Of a stretch of DNA of 64,000 bases, positions 7,989 through 18,184 are shown in pieces (the first letter of the stretch is position 1; the number at the start of each line of letters is the position of its first letter). The notes under the pieces are model-generated. The model was not told where the DNA came from. It did no database searches and saw only the letters and a program-made list of their open reading frames with translations. Source of the DNA: Arsukibacterium perlucidum DSM 18276 (GTDB taxonomy: Bacteria; Pseudomonadota; Gammaproteobacteria; Enterobacterales; Alteromonadaceae); the NCBI RefSeq assembly GCF_000382165.1, contig NZ_KB907713.1, positions 36,703 to 100,702 of the forward strand, read 5' to 3'. The position numbers were made by a program, and so were the translations under genes.

Positions 7989-10301
7989 ATGATTCAGCGC
8001 TGGCTACAGCATATTCTGGCTTATCCACGCCTTGTCACGGCCTTATCGCTGCTGTTTATTGTTGGCAGCGGCTTTGGTATTGGCAATTTGTATTTTCGTG
8101 GTGATTACCGGATCTTCTTTACTGACGATAATCCACAGTTGCTGGCGTTTGAACAAATGCAGCAACAATTTAATAAAAGTGACAATATCCTGATTGCCAT
8201 CGCGCCCGCTGATAAACAGGTGTTCAGCGCACAAACCCTGAGTCTGGTAAGGCAGTTAACTGAGGCCGCCTGGCAAACACCTTATTCTATCCGGGTAGAT
8301 TCGCTGAGTAATTATCAGCACACCGAAGCGATAGATGATGATTTATGGGTTGCCGATCTGGTTGGCGAAGATCTCGGGCTGACCGGCCCTGAACTTAACA
8401 AAATAGCACAAGTAGCGCTGAATGAGCCGGTGCTGGTGCAGCGCCTGGTGTCCGGCGATGGCGCGGTTACTGCGATTAATATTACCCTGCAGTTACCCGA
8501 GCACAATCTGCAGCAGGAAGTAAAAGAAGTATGGCTGGCCGTCTCTGGCATGCTCGATACCTTTAAAGCATCGCAGCCGGATACCGACTTTCATGTCAGT
8601 GGCGTGGTGGCGATGAATTATGCCTTTGCTTATGAGGCTGAAAACGACGTTAAAACCCTGATCCCCGTTATGTTTGCGGCCATTTTGCTAATGCTGGCCT
8701 GGCTACTGCGTTCGGTGTTGGCGTCGCTGGCCACCCTGGTGATTATTGTGGTGACCGTGGTCAGCACCCTGGGGCTGGCCGGTTGGGCCGGGCTGTTTTT
8801 AAGTACCGCCACCGTTAACGTGCCAACCATTTTAATGACCCTGGCAGTAGCGGATTCAGTACACCTGATTGCCACAATGCAGTTTGCGCTGCGCCGCGGT
8901 GACAGCCGGCTCCAGGCAATACAATACAGCTTGAAACGCAATGTCATGCCGGTATTTATTACCAGTGCCACTACGGCTATTGGCTTTTTAACCCTGAATT
9001 TTTCTGAAGTACCGATTCTGCGCGATTTAGGCAATATGACGGCCGTCGGCGTGATGCTCGCCTGTTTGTTCAGCCTGGTATTGTTACCTGCATTGCTGTT
9101 GTTTTTGCCAATCAGCGCCGGTCAGCGCCAGCACAGTGTGGCCGGAAGTGCCGATAAAACCATGTTGTGGCTGGCTAATATGGTGATCCGCCGCCAACAA
9201 CCGCTGTTCTGGGGTATGAGCGTGCTGATTATTGGCTGTAGCGCCTTGATTAGCCTTAATACGATTAATGATGAAGCGGTAAAGTATTTTTCTGCCGATA
9301 CAGAGTTTCGCCAGGCCAATGATTTTCTGGAGCAGAACCTGACCGGGGCCACCACTGTTGATTTTGTTATCGCTGGCAATGAAGCCAGTGCAGTAAACCA
9401 GCCTGAGTTTTTGGCGGTGGTAGCCGGGTTTACGGAGTGGCTGCAGCGTCAGCCGGAAGTGCTGCATGTCAACAGCATTACTGACACTATGAAGCGACTG
9501 AATAAAAACATGCATCAGGACGACCCGGCATACTACCGTCTGCCAGACAATCAGCAACAGGCCGCCCAATACTTACTGATGTATGAAATGTCATTGCCGT
9601 TTGGACTGGACTTAAATAACCAGTTGAACCTGGATAAAAGCGCTACCCGGCTGGCCGTCAGCTTACAAAACCTTGGTAGTAAACAGCTTACCGCTTTTGA
9701 GAGCCGCGCCCTGGCCTATCTGGCCGAACATGCCGGCGCTTATAGTGCCAGTGCCGCCAGTACCGCGCTGATGTTTGCCCATATTGGCGAGCGCAATATG
9801 GCGTCGATGCTGCAAACCCTGCCGTTGGCGTTGGTGTTAATCTCACTGTTACTGGTATTTAGTTTGCGATCCTGGCGGCTGGGGATACTAAGCCTGATCC
9901 CTAATATTACCCCGGCATTGGTCGCTTTTGGTTTATGGGGGCTGCTAAGTGGTGAAATTAACCTGGCGCTGTCGGTCGTAGCCGGAATGAGCCTTGGGAT
10001 CATTGTGGATGATACTGTGCACTTTCTCAGTAAATACCGGGCGGCCAGAGTGGAAGGGCAGGCAACCGAGCAGGCAATACGCTATGCTTTTACCACCGTA
10101 GGCCGGGCGTTATGGATCACTACGGTAGTATTGGTAACAGGTTTCGCGGTATTGATGTTGTCTGGCTTCCGGCTAAATTCTGATATGGGGATGCTGACGG
10201 CGCTGGTGATCCTGGTGGCGTTAATTATCGATTTTCTGTTCCTGCCGGCTTGCCTGCTAAAATTTGATGCAAAGGAGTATAAAACTGATGCCTCAGCTTA
10301 A
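7989..10301 (+). CDS. MMPL/RND family exporter
   Basis: This is a 770-residue transporter with the RND duplicated plan. TM1 is near 15-33, with a large periplasmic loop to about 215 and five helices at about 220-380, then the same layout repeated to the C terminus. The motifs LAVADSVHLIATM in half one and GIIVDDTVHFLSKYR in half two carry the membrane acidic residues of proton relay. The MMPL group exports lipids or hydrophobic molecules. It overlaps the next gene by 14 nt and is followed by a LolA-like protein and a barrel protein. This points to a trans-envelope lipid or lipoprotein route (inference). The substrate is unknown. Confidence 0.9.
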   Translation: MIQRWLQHILAYPRLVTALSLLFIVGSGFGIGNLYFRGDYRIFFTDDNPQLLAFEQMQQQFNKSDNILIAIAPADKQVFSAQTLSLVRQLTEAAWQTPYSIRVDSLSNYQHTEAIDDDLWVADLVGEDLGLTGPELNKIAQVALNEPVLVQRLVSGDGAVTAINITLQLPEHNLQQEVKEVWLAVSGMLDTFKASQPDTDFHVSGVVAMNYAFAYEAENDVKTLIPVMFAAILLMLAWLLRSVLASLATLVIIVVTVVSTLGLAGWAGLFLSTATVNVPTILMTLAVADSVHLIATMQFALRRGDSRLQAIQYSLKRNVMPVFITSATTAIGFLTLNFSEVPILRDLGNMTAVGVMLACLFSLVLLPALLLFLPISAGQRQHSVAGSADKTMLWLANMVIRRQQPLFWGMSVLIIGCSALISLNTINDEAVKYFSADTEFRQANDFLEQNLTGATTVDFVIAGNEASAVNQPEFLAVVAGFTEWLQRQPEVLHVNSITDTMKRLNKNMHQDDPAYYRLPDNQQQAAQYLLMYEMSLPFGLDLNNQLNLDKSATRLAVSLQNLGSKQLTAFESRALAYLAEHAGAYSASAASTALMFAHIGERNMASMLQTLPLALVLISLLLVFSLRSWRLGILSLIPNITPALVAFGLWGLLSGEINLALSVVAGMSLGIIVDDTVHFLSKYRAARVEGQATEQAIRYAFTTVGRALWITTVVLVTGFAVLMLSGFRLNSDMGMLTALVILVALIIDFLFLPACLLKFDAKEYKTDASA

Positions 10302-11094
10302 TATCAGCCAGACTGGCATGTTAATACTGGTTATTGGCCTGCTGCTGGGTTTGCCAGCGCATGCTGCTACTGATGCCGGTAGCGACAAAGGGCTGCAAAT
10401 TGCTACCGAGCAGAAACAGCGCGATACCGGCTGGGGGGACAGCGAAAGCAAAGTGCTGATGGTACTGCGCGATTCCAGTGGCAATGAAAGTATCCGGCGG
10501 ATGCGTACCCTGGCGCTGGAGGTGATCGACGATGGCGATAAATCGCTGATTATTTTTGATGAACCCCGGGATGTGAGAGGCTCCGCCTTTCTTAGCCACT
10601 CTCACCCTACGGCCGAAGACGACCAGTGGCTATATTTACCGGCGATAAACCGGACCCGGCGCATTGCCAGTCGCAATAAATCCGGCCCTTTTATGGCCAG
10701 CGAATTTGCCTATGAAGATATGTCGTCATTTGAACTGGCGAAATATCAGTTCCGTTATTTACGCGAAGAAGAAGTGAATGGCGTCATCTGTTACGTGATT
10801 GAACGGATCCCCACTGATAAATTCTCTGGCTACAGTAAAACCATTGCCTGGGTCGATAAAGCGCACTACCGGGTGCAGAAAATTGAGTTTTACGATAAAA
10901 AACAAAGTCTGTTGAAAACTTTATTGGCCAGTGATTATAAACTGTATCTGGATAAATACTGGCGGCCGCTGTTGCTGCGGATGCAAAATCATCAAACCGG
11001 TAAAAGCACAGATCTGGTGGTAGAGGAGCTGCAGTTTAATGTTGGTCGTAGCGCTGCTGATTTCGATGTTAACGTGCTGGAGCGGCTGCGTTGA
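10288..11094 (+). CDS. LolA-like outer-membrane lipoprotein-sorting protein
   Basis: This 268-residue secreted protein has a signal peptide (hydrophobic about 8-24, cleavage after PAHA). The ATG at 10288 is chosen because AAAGGAG lies about 11 nt upstream, inside the end of the MMPL gene. The mature part matches the LolA-like family found beside MMPL exporters: WGDSESKVLMVLRD, then DDQWLYLPAINRTRRI, then SGPFMASEFAYEDM, typical of a beta half-barrel that binds lipid. It probably carries a hydrophobic cargo across the periplasm between the MMPL pump and the outer membrane. The partner assignments are inferred from the operon. Confidence 0.88.
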   Translation: MPQLNISQTGMLILVIGLLLGLPAHAATDAGSDKGLQIATEQKQRDTGWGDSESKVLMVLRDSSGNESIRRMRTLALEVIDDGDKSLIIFDEPRDVRGSAFLSHSHPTAEDDQWLYLPAINRTRRIASRNKSGPFMASEFAYEDMSSFELAKYQFRYLREEEVNGVICYVIERIPTDKFSGYSKTIAWVDKAHYRVQKIEFYDKKQSLLKTLLASDYKLYLDKYWRPLLLRMQNHQTGKSTDLVVEELQFNVGRSAADFDVNVLERLR

Positions 11095-11122
11095 GCGCCG
11101 ACACAAATCAAACCGAGGTAGT

Positions 11123-12835
11123 ATGACAACGTTGCTATATCAGGTTATCCGGGGCTCAGTTGCCCCTTTGCTGCTGGCAACCATGCTCGTTACCACAGCT
11201 GCGCTTAGCAGTACGGTGCAGGCGGCAGAGCTTGGTCCGGTAGCGAAAACCGATACTCTGTGGCGGCTGGCGGTGCAGGCCCGGCCGGATGACGCTGTTA
11301 GTATGCCGCAGGTTGTTTATGCGCTATGGCAGGGCAACCCCGCCGCCTTTGTTGATGGCGATATTAACAAGTTGCGCGCCGGCAGTGTGCTGCAGGTGCC
11401 CAGTCGCAGCAAAATGCTGGCCACCGGCGTCACTGAGGCCAGAGCCTGGTATTATCAGGCTATCCGGGGGCAGATAGCGACAGCGGTCCAACCGGCACAG
11501 CCCGTTAACCGCCAGGCGGCAGTTAAACCAGTACCAGCTGTGCCAGCCCCCGTAACAGCAACCCCTGAAGTGCAACCCGAAACAGCAGGCTCTGAAGCTG
11601 CAGCTGTGCCCGCTCAGCAGCCAACTGCCGGAACAGAGAGCAGCACTACGTCTGCAGCCAGCAGACCACAGCTTGCTGCAGCGGCAGCAGAGCGCGCGCC
11701 GTCAGGCGGCTTTAATTTACGCCAGCAACATCAGCTGACCGTGCAGCAACGTTATTTTGCTGAGACCGGTAATACTGGCCAGGCGCGGGCCCATACTTTG
11801 GTTAGTCTGCTATCAGACTGGTCGTGGCAGGATGACAATGGGGTGCATAGTTTTCAGCTAACACCGTTTTTACGCTGGCACCAGCGAGACAGTGCCAGCA
11901 ATTTGCTGGACTTGCAGCAGGCTTACTGGCGTTATGCTGGCCGTAACTGGGAATTCAAAGCCGGTAACGATATTGTGTTTTGGGGGGTAACTGAGTCACA
12001 GCGGCTGGTTGATGTGATTAACCAGGTAGATATGGTTGGCGGGGTGGAAATGGAATCGCGGCTGGGCCAGCCGATGCTTAGCTATAAAGGCTGGAACAGT
12101 GCCGGCACGCTCGAGCTGTACTTAATGCCCTATTTCCGTGAACGCTTGTTTGCCGATCCGGCAGGCCGGCTGACAGCACCCTGGCCGGTTGAGCATGCTA
12201 GTGCTTTGTATGAATCCAGCGATAAGCGCAACAATCCCGACTTTGCTCTGCGCTGGTCGCAACGCTTCAGTTCGCTTGATTTGGGCTTGAGCTATTTTGC
12301 CGGTAATAGCCGTGAACCGCTGCTACTGCCACAACCGGCAACGCAGCAACTGCAACCTTATTATTTCCAGATGCAGCAAATTGGCGTCGATGCCCAGTAT
12401 GTGGCTGGTGACTGGCTATGGAAGCTGGAAAGCATTTACCGGCAGAGTGGGCCGCAGGAGTTTGTCGCCGCTACCGCCGGCTATGAATATACCCGGGTAG
12501 GGGTGTTTAACCGCAGTTGGGATTTAGGCTGGATAGCTGAGTATCAATATGACAGTCGTGGCTTGCAGGCACCCGTTACCGGCCAGAACGATCTGTTTAT
12601 TGGCTGGCGTCTGGCACTGAACGATGTGGCTGGCAGTGAAATCTTGCTTGGTGTATTACAAGATTTAGATCGCAGTAGCAGCCGCAGCGCTAAACTGGAA
12701 GCGTCGATGCGCTTAACCAACAGCCTGCGGTTGCGGCTGAATGCCTGGCTGTTTCAAACTGACGATATCAGTGATGTGCTGTATAACCTGCGCCAGGACG
12801 ACTACCTGGAGCTTAGCCTCGATTATTATTTTTAA
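11123..12835 (+). CDS. FimV-type N-terminal domain fused to predicted outer-membrane beta-barrel
   Basis: This 570-residue protein has a signal peptide (about 10-37, cleavage after VQAA). Residues about 38-110 match the FimV core: LGPVAKTDTLWRLA, then a MPQVVYALWQGNPAAF stretch and INKLRAGSVLQVP. This is a LysM-like peptidoglycan-associated module. A Pro/Ala/Gln/Thr-rich linker (about 125-200) follows, then about 350 residues of amphipathic strands ending in LSLDYYF, as in DUF1302-like outer-membrane barrels. The start at 11123 has GAGG upstream. It is third in the MMPL/LolA-like operon, so it is probably the outer-membrane end of that system, anchored to the cell wall. I infer the barrel from pattern, not from a sure family match. 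Confidence 0.7.
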   Translation: MTTLLYQVIRGSVAPLLLATMLVTTAALSSTVQAAELGPVAKTDTLWRLAVQARPDDAVSMPQVVYALWQGNPAAFVDGDINKLRAGSVLQVPSRSKMLATGVTEARAWYYQAIRGQIATAVQPAQPVNRQAAVKPVPAVPAPVTATPEVQPETAGSEAAAVPAQQPTAGTESSTTSAASRPQLAAAAAERAPSGGFNLRQQHQLTVQQRYFAETGNTGQARAHTLVSLLSDWSWQDDNGVHSFQLTPFLRWHQRDSASNLLDLQQAYWRYAGRNWEFKAGNDIVFWGVTESQRLVDVINQVDMVGGVEMESRLGQPMLSYKGWNSAGTLELYLMPYFRERLFADPAGRLTAPWPVEHASALYESSDKRNNPDFALRWSQRFSSLDLGLSYFAGNSREPLLLPQPATQQLQPYYFQMQQIGVDAQYVAGDWLWKLESIYRQSGPQEFVAATAGYEYTRVGVFNRSWDLGWIAEYQYDSRGLQAPVTGQNDLFIGWRLALNDVAGSEILLGVLQDLDRSSSRSAKLEASMRLTNSLRLRLNAWLFQTDDISDVLYNLRQDDYLELSLDYYF

Positions 12836-12933
12836 CCCGCCATTTTATTGAAAAACTACCAACAAGTTACGAAGACGCTTTGGTCTGCTGCCAAAGTAAG
12901 CTAGCATGGGGGTTTTCGTTGGCGCCAGGCCTA

Positions 12934-15900
12934 ATGTTGTCGCCAGAAGTCACTTTCGTAAGAGTTAACCATATTTTGAATAGCCCGACTGAACAGCACG
13001 CCTTTCCACTGGATGAAGACCGCTTGTTGCAATGGTTTGATAGTGCAACTATGCACCGGGCCCGTGCCTACTTACAGGCTGGTAAAGTGGTAAAGCTGGA
13101 ATACAGCGACGATTTAAGTCAGGTCAGCGCCCAGGTATGGGGCGCCGGTTTCTCGCCGTACCGGCAAAATATCGTGCTGGCCCAAACCGACAATGGCTGG
13201 TCGCTGCGCGACAGCTGCAGCTGTCCGGTCGGCCATCGCTGTAAACATATTTTAGCGGTTTTACTGCGCTTAAAGCGTGATTATGCCCAGCAGCAGCTGC
13301 GGATAAAACAGCTGCCGCAATTAAAACTGGATAACTGGTTTAACGAACTGGAGCAGTTACAGCAACCGGCGCGTGATGACAGCGGCGATACCGTGTTGTA
13401 TTTGCTGAGCTATGGTCAGGCTGGCCTACAGTTGTATCCACGCCGGGTAAGGCTGATGAAAAAAGGTGGCTTTACCAAAGGCCAGGCCATCGGCAAATAT
13501 GATTTAGTCAGTCCGCAGCCACCGGCCTGGCTGAGCGAGAGTGACTATCAGTTGTTAACCTTGTTTCGCAGTCATAATCTGGCCGAGCAATCAGTGCTGG
13601 AAGACAACTGGGGCTACCAGCTACTGCAACAATTACTGGCAACTGAGCGATGCATGTTCAGCGAGGCCCGTTATCCACTGAGTTGGGGTGAGCAACGGCC
13701 ACTGGAGTTAAGCTGGCATAACAGTAAGGCCGGCCAGCAACTTGGCTGGCAAATTGGTGACGATCATAACAGTGTACTGGTGTTTACCGATCCGCCCTGT
13801 TATCTGGATACAGACAATTATCAACTGGGCTTACTTAACACGCCACTTAGCGGCCGTGAATTAAAACTGTTATCAAAAATGCCACCAGCGCCGGCTGCCC
13901 TATTACAAAGCCGGCTGGGCCGGTTGCAGCAATTATTGCCAAAAATCAGCCTGCCGATGCCAGCCGGGCTGGGCGTTGAGCAAATTAATGTTAAGCCGAC
14001 GCCGGTACTGCAGTTAAAAATGTTGCCACGGCACAGCAAGGGTCGGCAGGAACCGGTGGCTTTACTCAGTTTTGACTACGATAAACAACGGTTGCCGTTG
14101 GATTTACAGGCATCGCAAACTGAAGTGCAGCAGAGCTCCCGCACTTTTTTTGTAAAACGACACCGGGCCAGTGAAACCGCTGCGCTGGAGGTGCTGCTGG
14201 AACTGGATTTGCTAAGCCTGCCACCGTTGCCTGCGCCAAATGAGCGGCAGGCTGCTTTTGGGGTAGGTGATGGCCCGGATAACCCTGAACTGTGGCAGCC
14301 CTTGCTGCAACAGCTGGACAGCTTGCGGGATGATGGCTGGCTGGTCGAGCAGGACACTGATTTTAATCTGGATATTCTGGCCGCTACGCCTTACTTGCAG
14401 GTAAAAGACGGTAAACAAACCGGCTTCGAACTGGGTATTCAGGTAGATATTGATGGCCAGCAAGTGCCACTATTGCCGCTGATCAGCCAGTGGCTGCGCC
14501 AGAACGGCCTGCCAGGAGCAGAGCAGCAAATCTGGCTTAGTTTGCCACAAGGTAAACTGGCCCTGCCAATGACCTTAATTCAGCCGCTAATCGACACTAT
14601 TGTTGAGCTGCTGAATATGCATAAAGCGCCGCTTACTCTGGAGCTGCCAGATTACAAAGCGGCGATTCTGCCACCACCGGGCGCGGCAGAGATTCAATAT
14701 TTAAATGCCAACCGCCTGGCCAGCCTGAATCAGCAACTGCACAATTTTAGTGGTATAACCGATGTGGCGCTGCCTGATAAGCTGCAGGCCACGCTACGGG
14801 GTTATCAGCAGCAAGGCTTAAACTGGCTTACTTTTCTCAAGCAGTATGGTTTAGGTGGGGTACTTGCCGATGATATGGGGCTGGGTAAAACCTTACAAAC
14901 CCTCAGTTTTATTTTGAAACAGTACCAGCAGGGCGAACTGAACCAACCGGCGCTAATCGTCTGTCCTACCAGCTTGCTGGGTAACTGGCAGCAGGAAGCC
15001 CGCCGCTTTACCCCGGATTTAAAAGTACTGCAGGTATATGGCCCAAAACGCCGGCCACTGTTTGATGAGATGGCCAATTATCAGTTAATCGTTACCAGTT
15101 ATCCGTTGCTGGTACGTGACATTGCCTTATATCGCCAGCACCGGTTCAGTGTGGTGGTGCTGGATGAAGCCCAGCATATTAAAAATGCCGGCAGCCAGGC
15201 CGCGCAAAGCGTGCGGGTATTGCACCGCGACTTTAGCCTGGCGTTAACCGGTACACCACTGGAAAACCATCTGGGCGAGTTAAAATCGCTATTTGATTTT
15301 GTGCTGCCCGGATTGCTGGGTACCGAGCAACATTTCAGCCAGGTGTACCGCAAGCCCATTGAAAAACATGGTGATACTGAGCGGGCCCGGGTCCTGCGCC
15401 AGAAAATAGCGCCTTTTATGCTACGCCGGACCAAAAGTCAGGTAGCCACTGAGTTGCCGGAAAAAACCGAAATAGTCCAGCTGCTGGAACTGGAAGCAGA
15501 TCAGCGCAACCTGTACGAAAGTATCCGCTTAATTATGGAAACCAAGGTGCGGGAGCTGTTTGTCCGCAAAGGGGTGGCTGCCAGCCAGATCGAATTTTTA
15601 GATGCCTTGTTAAAGTTACGCCAGGTATGTTGTGATGCCAGGCTGGTACCGATAGAACAGGCGCAGAGCGTGCGCCATAACGCTAAGTTGCAATGGTTGC
15701 GCGACACCCTGCCTGAGATGCTGGAAGAAGGGCGACGTATTTTATTATTCAGTCAGTTTGCCAGTATGCTGCACCTGATCGAGCAGGAGCTGCAGTATAT
15801 GGGCATCAGCTACAGCAAGTTAACCGGCCAGACCAGGCAGCGTCAGACCCAGATTGATGCGTTTCAGAATGGCGAAACTGAAGTATTTCTGATCAGCCTG

Positions 15901-16191
15901 AAAGCCGGGGGAACCGGTTTAAACCTGACCGCTGCTGACACCGTTATTCATTACGACCCCTGGTGGAACCCGGCAGCAGAGCAACAGGCAACCGACCGGG
16001 CTCACCGGATTGGCCAGGATAAGGCAGTGTTTGTTTATAAACTGATAGCCCGCAATACAGTTGAAGAAAAAGTACAACAATTGCAAAGCTTTAAACAGGG
16101 CCTGGCTGATCAGATGTTAGGCGGCAGTAAAGGCCAGCTGTGGCAGGGTGAGGCGGCAGATTTGCTGGCGCTGTTTACCAGTGACGAATAG
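12934..16191 (+). CDS. SWIM zinc-finger SNF2-family DEAD-like helicase
   Basis: This is a protein of about 1085 residues. A SWIM zinc finger near residues 85-110 (DSCSCPVGHRCKHILAVLL) is followed by a long variable middle. The Snf2 ATPase then has motif I DDMGLGKTLQT, motif II DEAQHIKN, motif III LALTGTPLENHLGEL and the C-terminal motifs SLKAGGTGLNLTAADTVIHYDPWWNPA and ATDRAHRIGQ. It is a RapA-like DNA translocase that probably remodels protein-DNA complexes or aids transcription recycling. The start is uncertain: the frame opens at a TTG at 12880 and the first good ATG is at 12934, but ribosome-binding signals are weak. It is a single gene with no linked defence partners. Confidence 0.9.
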   Translation: MLSPEVTFVRVNHILNSPTEQHAFPLDEDRLLQWFDSATMHRARAYLQAGKVVKLEYSDDLSQVSAQVWGAGFSPYRQNIVLAQTDNGWSLRDSCSCPVGHRCKHILAVLLRLKRDYAQQQLRIKQLPQLKLDNWFNELEQLQQPARDDSGDTVLYLLSYGQAGLQLYPRRVRLMKKGGFTKGQAIGKYDLVSPQPPAWLSESDYQLLTLFRSHNLAEQSVLEDNWGYQLLQQLLATERCMFSEARYPLSWGEQRPLELSWHNSKAGQQLGWQIGDDHNSVLVFTDPPCYLDTDNYQLGLLNTPLSGRELKLLSKMPPAPAALLQSRLGRLQQLLPKISLPMPAGLGVEQINVKPTPVLQLKMLPRHSKGRQEPVALLSFDYDKQRLPLDLQASQTEVQQSSRTFFVKRHRASETAALEVLLELDLLSLPPLPAPNERQAAFGVGDGPDNPELWQPLLQQLDSLRDDGWLVEQDTDFNLDILAATPYLQVKDGKQTGFELGIQVDIDGQQVPLLPLISQWLRQNGLPGAEQQIWLSLPQGKLALPMTLIQPLIDTIVELLNMHKAPLTLELPDYKAAILPPPGAAEIQYLNANRLASLNQQLHNFSGITDVALPDKLQATLRGYQQQGLNWLTFLKQYGLGGVLADDMGLGKTLQTLSFILKQYQQGELNQPALIVCPTSLLGNWQQEARRFTPDLKVLQVYGPKRRPLFDEMANYQLIVTSYPLLVRDIALYRQHRFSVVVLDEAQHIKNAGSQAAQSVRVLHRDFSLALTGTPLENHLGELKSLFDFVLPGLLGTEQHFSQVYRKPIEKHGDTERARVLRQKIAPFMLRRTKSQVATELPEKTEIVQLLELEADQRNLYESIRLIMETKVRELFVRKGVAASQIEFLDALLKLRQVCCDARLVPIEQAQSVRHNAKLQWLRDTLPEMLEEGRRILLFSQFASMLHLIEQELQYMGISYSKLTGQTRQRQTQIDAFQNGETEVFLISLKAGGTGLNLTAADTVIHYDPWWNPAAEQQATDRAHRIGQDKAVFVYKLIARNTVEEKVQQLQSFKQGLADQMLGGSKGQLWQGEAADLLALFTSDE

Positions 16192-16380
16192 CTGTCAACT
16201 GACGGCGCATAGCGCTGGCCGCAACCTGCAAAAGCTGAAGCTGTAACATTGTTATTAAGCAGTTAAGAATGTAATATTGATGCGTTTTTATCCTGCTCGG
16301 TGCAATGCATCATTCGGCAAGCGAAACTAACAACCCAGAAGTTAAAATCAGGATTTAATTACAATACCAAGGAGTCAGTG

Positions 16381-18105
16381 ATGCGTAAATTACTCGTTGC
16401 GGTGGCCATTATTGCCGGCGCAATTTATGGTTATATCAAACTCACCGAAACGGACAGCTTAGCGGGTGATCACCCCGAACTGGAATATGTGCCGGCCGAT
16501 ACCATATTTCTGTCAGCACAGTTAGAGCCGGTAGATTTAATCGCTTATTTAAATGCTTTCGGTTTAAGCCCGGATTATTACAGTGACGCCAGTCAGCAGC
16601 AGTTAGCGGAGTTTGCTGCCAATACTGACCAGCCGCAACTACGCTTTTTACTGAGTTTAGCTGGTGATTATATGCGGGCTCTGGCGCAACCAGAGCAGTT
16701 AGAAGTCGTCACCGGAATTAAGCCGCAAGTGCGCTCACTTAGCTACATGGTTGGTTTGGCGCCGGTAATGCGAATTGAACTGGCCAATGAAGACGCGTTC
16801 TGGCAATTATTTAATCGAGCTGAAGAGGCCAGTGGCGTTAGCCATCAGGCTATTACCGGAGCTGCCGGCGGTTTTCGTTCTTACCAATTCAACTTTGGAG
16901 AATTCAGCGCTGAACTGCTGGTATCGGTAACCGATGGCTGGGGTAATATGGCGTTGGTGTTGCCAACCCAGAGTGAACAAACCCGTCAGCTGGCTTTGTT
17001 GACTGCCAAACCTGAGCGCAGCATTGTCAGTGACAACCAGCTGGCGAAGATGGCGTCTGACTATAAATTGAACCCAAATGCCATTGGTTTTATCAGTTTT
17101 CAACAACTTGTAACCGGCTTGACCACAACCGATGGCAACCGCCTGGCAAACGATATGCAATTACTGGCCAGCCCGCAACTCAGTGCAGCTATGCAACCCT
17201 GGCAAACTGCCGAGTGTCAGCAGGATTTAACCAGTATTACCAACAGCTGGCCTGGGATTTATCTTGATAGCAACATTGCCAGTAAAGCTGGCAAGCAAAC
17301 GCATATGCGCAGCAAAATGCTGGTGCCAACCAGCAACCAGGATACGGTAAAAGCACTTAGTAGCATCCGTGGTTTTGTACCAGGTCATGTTGCTGACGGT
17401 GTGAATAACTCAGTATTCAGCTTTGCACTGGGACTGGATATGGCTGAATTTGCGCCAGCGATAACTAAAATCTGGCGTGGTTTAACCCAGCCGGCATATC
17501 AGTGCCCGCAACTGGCAGCGCTGCAGCAGCAAATGCGACAGGCAAACCCGATGGCAATGCTGGCGGCCGGTGCTATGGTGCATAGTGTGCAGGGCGCGTC
17601 GATAACCATTAATGATCTGGCGATGGACCCAAACAGCATGCAGGTTTCGGCGATTGATGCGGTGCTTAGCGTAACGGTAAAAAATGCCCGCAGTTATCTG
17701 GAAGGTTTAAAAGGTATGGTGCCTGGCATGGCTGAAATTACTCTGCCAGCCGACGGTGAAGAGCTGGCATTAAACAGCGTGCTGCCGATGCTGGATGCCT
17801 TTGGGGTAACGCCAATGCTGCAGGTCAATGATTCGCATCTGGTAGTGTATGCCGGTGATAAAGGCACAGCTCAGGCTAAAGCCACGCTGCAGCAGGCGAT
17901 TGAGAAAAACGGCATGCTGAGTTTTGGTATGGATTATGCGCGGTTTTTCGGCATTATGGCTGAGTCGATGCAAGCCACTGGCCAGCCAGTACCTGAAGAG
18001 TTCAGCTCGTTAACCGAAATGAATATGCAGGTGCAGGTTAATATGGATATTGATGAGCAAGGCGTGGTTATGCATAGTCAGATGACAATGGGTGAGGCTA
18101 AATAG
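16381..18105 (+). CDS. Periplasmic/membrane-anchored protein of unknown function (574 aa)
   Basis: The ATG at 16381 follows a strong AAGGAG 8 nt upstream; an open frame further out is ignored. Residues 4-22 form one hydrophobic segment, an uncleaved anchor or signal, and the rest is soluble and presumably periplasmic. The opening ELEYVPADTIFLSAQLEPVD resembles DUF3352-like proteins, where a 'PADT' element precedes repeated alpha/beta units, but I cannot confirm the family. Gln and Met are abundant in the C-terminal half. It is monocistronic with a strong terminator just downstream. Its layout (one N-terminal anchor, large periplasmic body) is like that of the gene at 50666. Function unknown. 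Confidence 0.75.
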   Translation: MRKLLVAVAIIAGAIYGYIKLTETDSLAGDHPELEYVPADTIFLSAQLEPVDLIAYLNAFGLSPDYYSDASQQQLAEFAANTDQPQLRFLLSLAGDYMRALAQPEQLEVVTGIKPQVRSLSYMVGLAPVMRIELANEDAFWQLFNRAEEASGVSHQAITGAAGGFRSYQFNFGEFSAELLVSVTDGWGNMALVLPTQSEQTRQLALLTAKPERSIVSDNQLAKMASDYKLNPNAIGFISFQQLVTGLTTTDGNRLANDMQLLASPQLSAAMQPWQTAECQQDLTSITNSWPGIYLDSNIASKAGKQTHMRSKMLVPTSNQDTVKALSSIRGFVPGHVADGVNNSVFSFALGLDMAEFAPAITKIWRGLTQPAYQCPQLAALQQQMRQANPMAMLAAGAMVHSVQGASITINDLAMDPNSMQVSAIDAVLSVTVKNARSYLEGLKGMVPGMAEITLPADGEELALNSVLPMLDAFGVTPMLQVNDSHLVVYAGDKGTAQAKATLQQAIEKNGMLSFGMDYARFFGIMAESMQATGQPVPEEFSSLTEMNMQVQVNMDIDEQGVVMHSQMTMGEAK

Positions 18106-18132
18106 GCCTGGGCTACAGCGATAAAACAGTAG

Positions 18133-18163
18133 ATAAGGGCAGCCATCGGCTGCCCTTATTATT
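18133..18163. terminator. Bidirectional rho-independent terminator
   Basis: A perfect 12-bp stem, ATAAGGGCAGCC pairing with GGCTGCCCTTAT, encloses a 3-nt loop at 18145-18147 and is followed by an AT tract. It lies between the convergent ends of the 574-residue protein gene and the cytochrome c gene. Confidence 0.9.
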
Positions 18164-18184
18164 TATGCCGGTTAATCTGGAGGA

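Noticed and set aside
9084..9569. Minus-strand frame of 161 codons opposite the MMPL gene
   Set aside because: No ribosome-binding site or domain; the plus-strand product has complete transporter motifs.
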